Assembly: GCF_900143695.1 (NCBI RefSeq)
Contig: NZ_FRFE01000002.1
Coordinates: 248,001-312,000 of the forward strand
Length of the DNA stretch: 64,000 nt
Reading direction: 5' to 3'
Source of the DNA: Desulfopila aestuarii DSM 18488
GTDB taxonomy: Bacteria; Desulfobacterota; Desulfobulbia; Desulfobulbales; Desulfocapsaceae
This document shows positions 62,787 to 64,000 of this stretch, piece by piece. The notes below the pieces were generated by a model. That model saw only the letters and a list, made by a program, of their open reading frames with translations. It made no database searches and was not told where the DNA came from. How positions within the stretch are numbered: the stretch's first letter is position 1; every line of letters starts with the position of its first letter. Both the position numbers and the translations under genes were made by a program.

Positions 62787-63249
62787 AGTCTCGTGGCCTT
62801 TCAGCAAAGGGGTATTTTTGGCTTGCTGGTGCTGTCATCCTTCAGCCAACATTTCCTATACAGTGCCCTCTTCCAAGCATTCGAAAATACAAAAGGATAG
62901 AAAATACCACATGATTGTCAAGATTTATCCCTGTTTTGCTTTTTGTAATGCACGAATCTCTGTATCACCATGAGAAATACGAAATGGAAAATGCTCTCCA
63001 CTCGTTTCCCTTTTACTTGACATTTGCATAAACCAGCCTTTATCATGTGGCTACATTACAGCTTTATTGTAAATACATTGAAGCTGCAATGTATATTGCA
63101 CTGCCCTCTTCCATTTTTTGCAAAAGATGTAAAAGAAGCTGCCGCTAAGGAGGGCGTGTCGCCCAACACAAGTATTTGCGAATCGTTTGTGAGGTTGTAA
63201 GCAAACCAAGGAACGGCAGGTGCTGTTCGCAAGCAACTGGAGGTCAAAA
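62787..63249. promoter_or_regulatory. Upstream region of etfB with promoter and dyad
   Basis: A candidate promoter TTGACA-N17-TTATCA lies at 63017-63045. A perfect dyad ATACATTG-N6-CAATGTAT (63073-63094) follows just downstream, placed as an operator. The remaining leader folds locally (GGGCG-TGT-CGCCC; GAACGGC/GCTGTTC just before the ribosome site). No gene was recognised in the left part. Confidence 0.5.
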
Positions 63250-64000
63250 ATGAAAATTCTGGTGTGCATAAAGCAGGTTCCGGATATGGAGTCGAGATTC
63301 AAAGTCGCAGAAAGCGGCACATGGTACGATACCACGGATCTTGCCTGGCGGATGAACGAGTATGACGAATATGCAGTTGAACAGGCAGTTCGTCTATGCG
63401 AACAGGAAAAGGATTCCGACTTGACCGTCTTGTCCATAGGCCCTGACAAAGTCAAGGAGACAATGAAAAAGGCTTTAGCCATGGGCTGCAGCCGTGGAGT
63501 TCATATTGTCGACCATGAAGCATATAGCCGACAACCGTACCAGAAAGCAGCAGTCATTGCGGAATATGCCAGGGATAAAGGATTTCATATCATCTTTACC
63601 GGAATGCAGTCTCAAGATCAGGCCAGTGCCCAGGTTGGTATTCTCGTGGCCGAGATGCTGGGGATCCCCTGTGTGTCAACCATTGTCGATTTTGCCTATA
63701 GCGATGGCAAAATCGAAGCAAAACGTGAGCTGGAAGGTGGGATGAAGGCACGGGTTACAACCACGACACCAGCTGTTATCAGCTGTCAGCTCGGCCTTAA
63801 CACTCCTCGTTATCCAACGTTGCCAAACATCATGAAGGCCAAGAAAAAAGAGTTGCTGGCCGTTTCTTTTGAGGAGCTTCTCAAAGTCGATCCACTTCAG
63901 GAAACCATTGAAATGTACATTCCAGAAAAGAAAGGTGGTGGAATGATTCTCGAAGGTGAAGCCGGTGAACTCGCAAACAGGTTGATTACGATTCTGCAGG
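63250..64000 (+). CDS. etfB: Electron transfer flavoprotein beta subunit (cut by window end)
   Basis: The first 250 codons are present. The start MKILVCIKQVPDMES after CTGGAGG, the block MNEYDEYAVEQAVRLCEQ, FTGMQSQDQASAQVGILVAEMLG and the signature VISCQLGLNTPRYPTLPNIMKAKKKEL identify EtfB. With EtfA it shuttles electrons from acyl-CoA or related dehydrogenases to the quinone pool, or takes part in bifurcation. EtfA is expected beyond the window. No acyl-CoA dehydrogenase is seen here. Confidence 0.95.
   Translation, partial: MKILVCIKQVPDMESRFKVAESGTWYDTTDLAWRMNEYDEYAVEQAVRLCEQEKDSDLTVLSIGPDKVKETMKKALAMGCSRGVHIVDHEAYSRQPYQKAAVIAEYARDKGFHIIFTGMQSQDQASAQVGILVAEMLGIPCVSTIVDFAYSDGKIEAKRELEGGMKARVTTTTPAVISCQLGLNTPRYPTLPNIMKAKKKELLAVSFEELLKVDPLQETIEMYIPEKKGGGMILEGEAGELANRLITILQ

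Noticed and set aside
63140-63230. Guanidine or cobalamin-type riboswitch before etfB
   Set aside because: The local stems (GGGCG-TGT-CGCCC) lack the conserved loops of those classes.
1-64000. CRISPR arrays, tRNA or rRNA genes
   Set aside because: No regularly spaced direct repeats and no tRNA-like or rRNA-like segments were noticed on either strand while reading; a tRNAscan or Infernal run would settle it.

Overview
The window looks like a chromosome segment of a strictly anaerobic, probably sulfate-reducing Desulfobacterota bacterium (Desulfobulbales-like). This is inferred from gene content only: fused indolepyruvate:ferredoxin oxidoreductases, ADP-forming acyl-CoA synthetases, a tetraheme cytochrome c with a Tat-exported flavoprotein, a four-subunit 2-oxoacid:ferredoxin oxidoreductase, TRAP transporters, Ptb/Buk, EtfB and many FadR-type GntR regulators. 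No rRNA, tRNA, CRISPR array or prophage was seen.

Layout. 0-5 kb: the end of an unknown gene, an AcoR-like sigma54 activator, a radical SAM plus nitroreductase pair, and a flavoprotein divergent from an HxlR regulator with clear operator-like dyads. 5-7 kb: an MltF-type lytic transglycosylase whose leader holds a probable c-di-GMP-I (GEMM) riboswitch followed by an intrinsic terminator. 7-9 kb: an ADP-ribosylglycohydrolase-like protein with a degenerate metal motif and a flavin/PNPOx-fold protein. 9-12.7 kb: a protein quality-control island with two Hsp20 genes, a divergent tandem ribbon-helix-helix-like protein, an HtpX-like protease, a J-domain remnant and a reduced DnaJ.

13-31 kb: two modules each pairing a fused IorAB with an ADP-forming acyl-CoA synthetase (domain order beta-alpha in the first, alpha-beta in the second). 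One is controlled by a divergent LysR gene and the other by a divergent FadR-type gene. Between them lie a CoA-transferase/GNAT fusion, a tetraheme cytochrome plus Tat flavoprotein (split periplasmic flavocytochrome c) and a Tat MBL hydrolase. Together they suggest oxidation of 2-oxo acids from amino acids to acyl-CoA, ATP synthesis by the synthetase, and electron disposal to a periplasmic acceptor.

31-46 kb: a frameshifted chemoreceptor, a D-2-hydroxyacid dehydrogenase, a receiver-domain relic, a B3/B4 protein, three FadR-type regulators, an orphan membrane protein behind a 28-bp perfect palindrome, a large FAD/FeS D-lactate-type dehydrogenase, a YkvI-type transporter, and DUF190 and DUF554 proteins.

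46-57.7 kb: a GntR-controlled catabolic cluster encoding an MDH/LDH-like dehydrogenase, an OYE/dienoyl-CoA-reductase-type flavoenzyme, a gamma-delta-alpha-beta 2-oxoacid:ferredoxin oxidoreductase, a TRAP transporter and an acyl-CoA ligase. It reads as uptake and oxidation of an unidentified (hydroxy/unsaturated) carboxylic acid. 57.7-64 kb: an alpha/beta hydrolase, ptb-buk, a MITE-like element next to a DUF2080 gene, a GNAT enzyme, a creatininase-family amidohydrolase, and the start of etfB running off the end.
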